Positions 63,361-64,000 of a stretch of 64,000 nucleotides of DNA are shown here, piece by piece. The notes under the pieces are model-generated. The model worked only from the letters and a program-made list of their open reading frames with translations, did not search any database and had not been told where the DNA came from. Numbering within the stretch: the first letter of the stretch is position 1; every line of letters begins with the position of its first letter. This stretch comes from Portunus trituberculatus (Eukaryota; Arthropoda; Malacostraca; Decapoda; Portunidae): positions 25,897,813 through 25,961,812 of the forward strand of contig NC_059285.1 of assembly GCF_017591435.1 (NCBI RefSeq), written 5' to 3'. The position numbers and the translations under genes were made by a program.

Positions 63361-64000
63361 ATGGAATTTAATTGGAATGCCATTTCTGAACACCACGATG
63401 TAAACCACATCTTTGATTGCTACCTTCAGAAATTTACTGAATTATTTGACAAGAACTTTCCTCGTGTCACCATTAAAATAAAAGAAAAACACCTTGGAAA
63501 GCCATACATAACTCCAGCAATAAAACAATCTATAAAAGAACGCAATCGACTACAAAAACTTTACGCTAAATGGCCTATAACATATGAAAATACATTTAAA
63601 GTATATAGAAACAGACTAACATCTATCATCCGAACAGCTAAGAACAATTATTACAAAAATAAATTAACAGAACAATCGTCTAATCCCAAAAAGACTTGGA
63701 CAATTATAAATACCCTAATGGGGAAAAAAAACATTCTAGTCCTCCAGCTTCTCTTACATTCAACAATGATAAAGTTACAGAATCACAACACATTGCTGAA
63801 TCATTTAATAACTATTTCACGGATATTGGTAATTCTTTAGTCAGTAATATTCCAGAATCCTACAACTATCTACCTGCTTCTGTCCCATTTTCATTTTTTT
63901 CTGGCTCCAACAACGCTAGTTGAAGTTAGGTCTATCATCAACAGTATGAAAGATTCTACACCTGGTCATGACGGAATCACTGCAAAAATACTTAAAGTAT
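63361..64000 (+). pseudogene. LINE ORF2, linker and RT start (window edge)
   Basis: Frame 63361-63840 reads MEFNWNAISEHHDVNHIFDC, VTIKIKEKHLGKPYITPAIK, QSIKERNRLQKLYAKWP, YRNRLTSIIRTAKNNYYKN and KKTWTIINTLMG, the usual region between endonuclease and RT. A shift near 63725 (A run) and another near 63905 lead to VEVRSIINSMKDSTPGHDGI, the start of RT. 5'-truncated: nothing of the endonuclease precedes the (CT)n. Clade not determined. Confidence 0.75.

Overview
The window is animal genomic DNA made almost entirely of transposable elements. The best guess is a decapod crustacean. That guess rests on very dense dinucleotide microsatellites (TA, CT/GA, TG/CA), several different non-LTR retrotransposon (LINE) families, a Ty3-like LTR element, hAT and PIF/Harbinger-type DNA elements, and host coding limited to short exons between long introns. 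No rRNA, tRNA, CRISPR or bacterial-type operon was seen. Three runs of exactly 500 N (10545-11044, 21316-21815, 33501-34000) are scaffold joins, so the order and orientation of the four contigs is not proven.

1-33500 is a nest of repeats. A DNA transposon with about 0.5-kb terminal inverted repeats and an uncharacterised transposase-like protein occurs twice in opposite orientation (1-3298 minus; 23000-26605 plus). A 1.5-kb non-coding module, here called X, occurs four times (3392-4895, 11045-12322, 17774-19216, 21816-22999). X carries a MITE with a perfect DR1 nuclear-receptor half-site pair, a pair of octamers, microsatellites and a TATA box 29 bp from its end. That end abuts the 5' end of two different LINEs (4896-10041 plus; 15374-17773 minus). 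A Ty3/gypsy element occurs three times (12430-15373, 19326-21315, and full-length 26644-33414). Its full copy has the unusual order protease, integrase, reverse transcriptase, RNase H, as in Gmr1-type elements. In 11045-21315 the string X, (TA)n, LTR element, inverted LINE fragment is followed by X, (TA)n, LTR element again, i.e. a head-to-tail repeat of about 6.9 kb.

34001-42124 holds the decayed minus-strand copy of a very large protein-coding unit. It has an N-terminal Cys/His region, a long conserved middle, a FEN1/PIN-like nuclease domain and a C-terminal CXC-type cysteine cluster. A LINE (35955-37521) and a hAT-like fold-back element (38512-39727) have inserted into it. Both are bounded by target-site duplications and removing either restores the reading. 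I do not know a function for this family; it is the most likely place for a poorly described system.

42125-45000 holds a fold-back element with minisatellite arms, a LINE fragment and a PIF/Harbinger-type MITE. 46176-46270 and 55353-55524 look like the last two exons of a host gene. The 9-kb intron between them contains a ZBED5-like hAT element (46835-53355), itself split by a 4.6-kb I/Jockey-type LINE with a perfect 13-bp target duplication, plus a tandem pair of PIF-type MITEs. 56060-56935 may be a small TATA-driven gene. 58100-61640 is a CR1-like LINE. 61760-63360 is a threefold array of a chimeric unit (hAT C-terminal domain + (CT)n + LINE fragment), and 63361-64000 is the start of that LINE, cut by the window edge.
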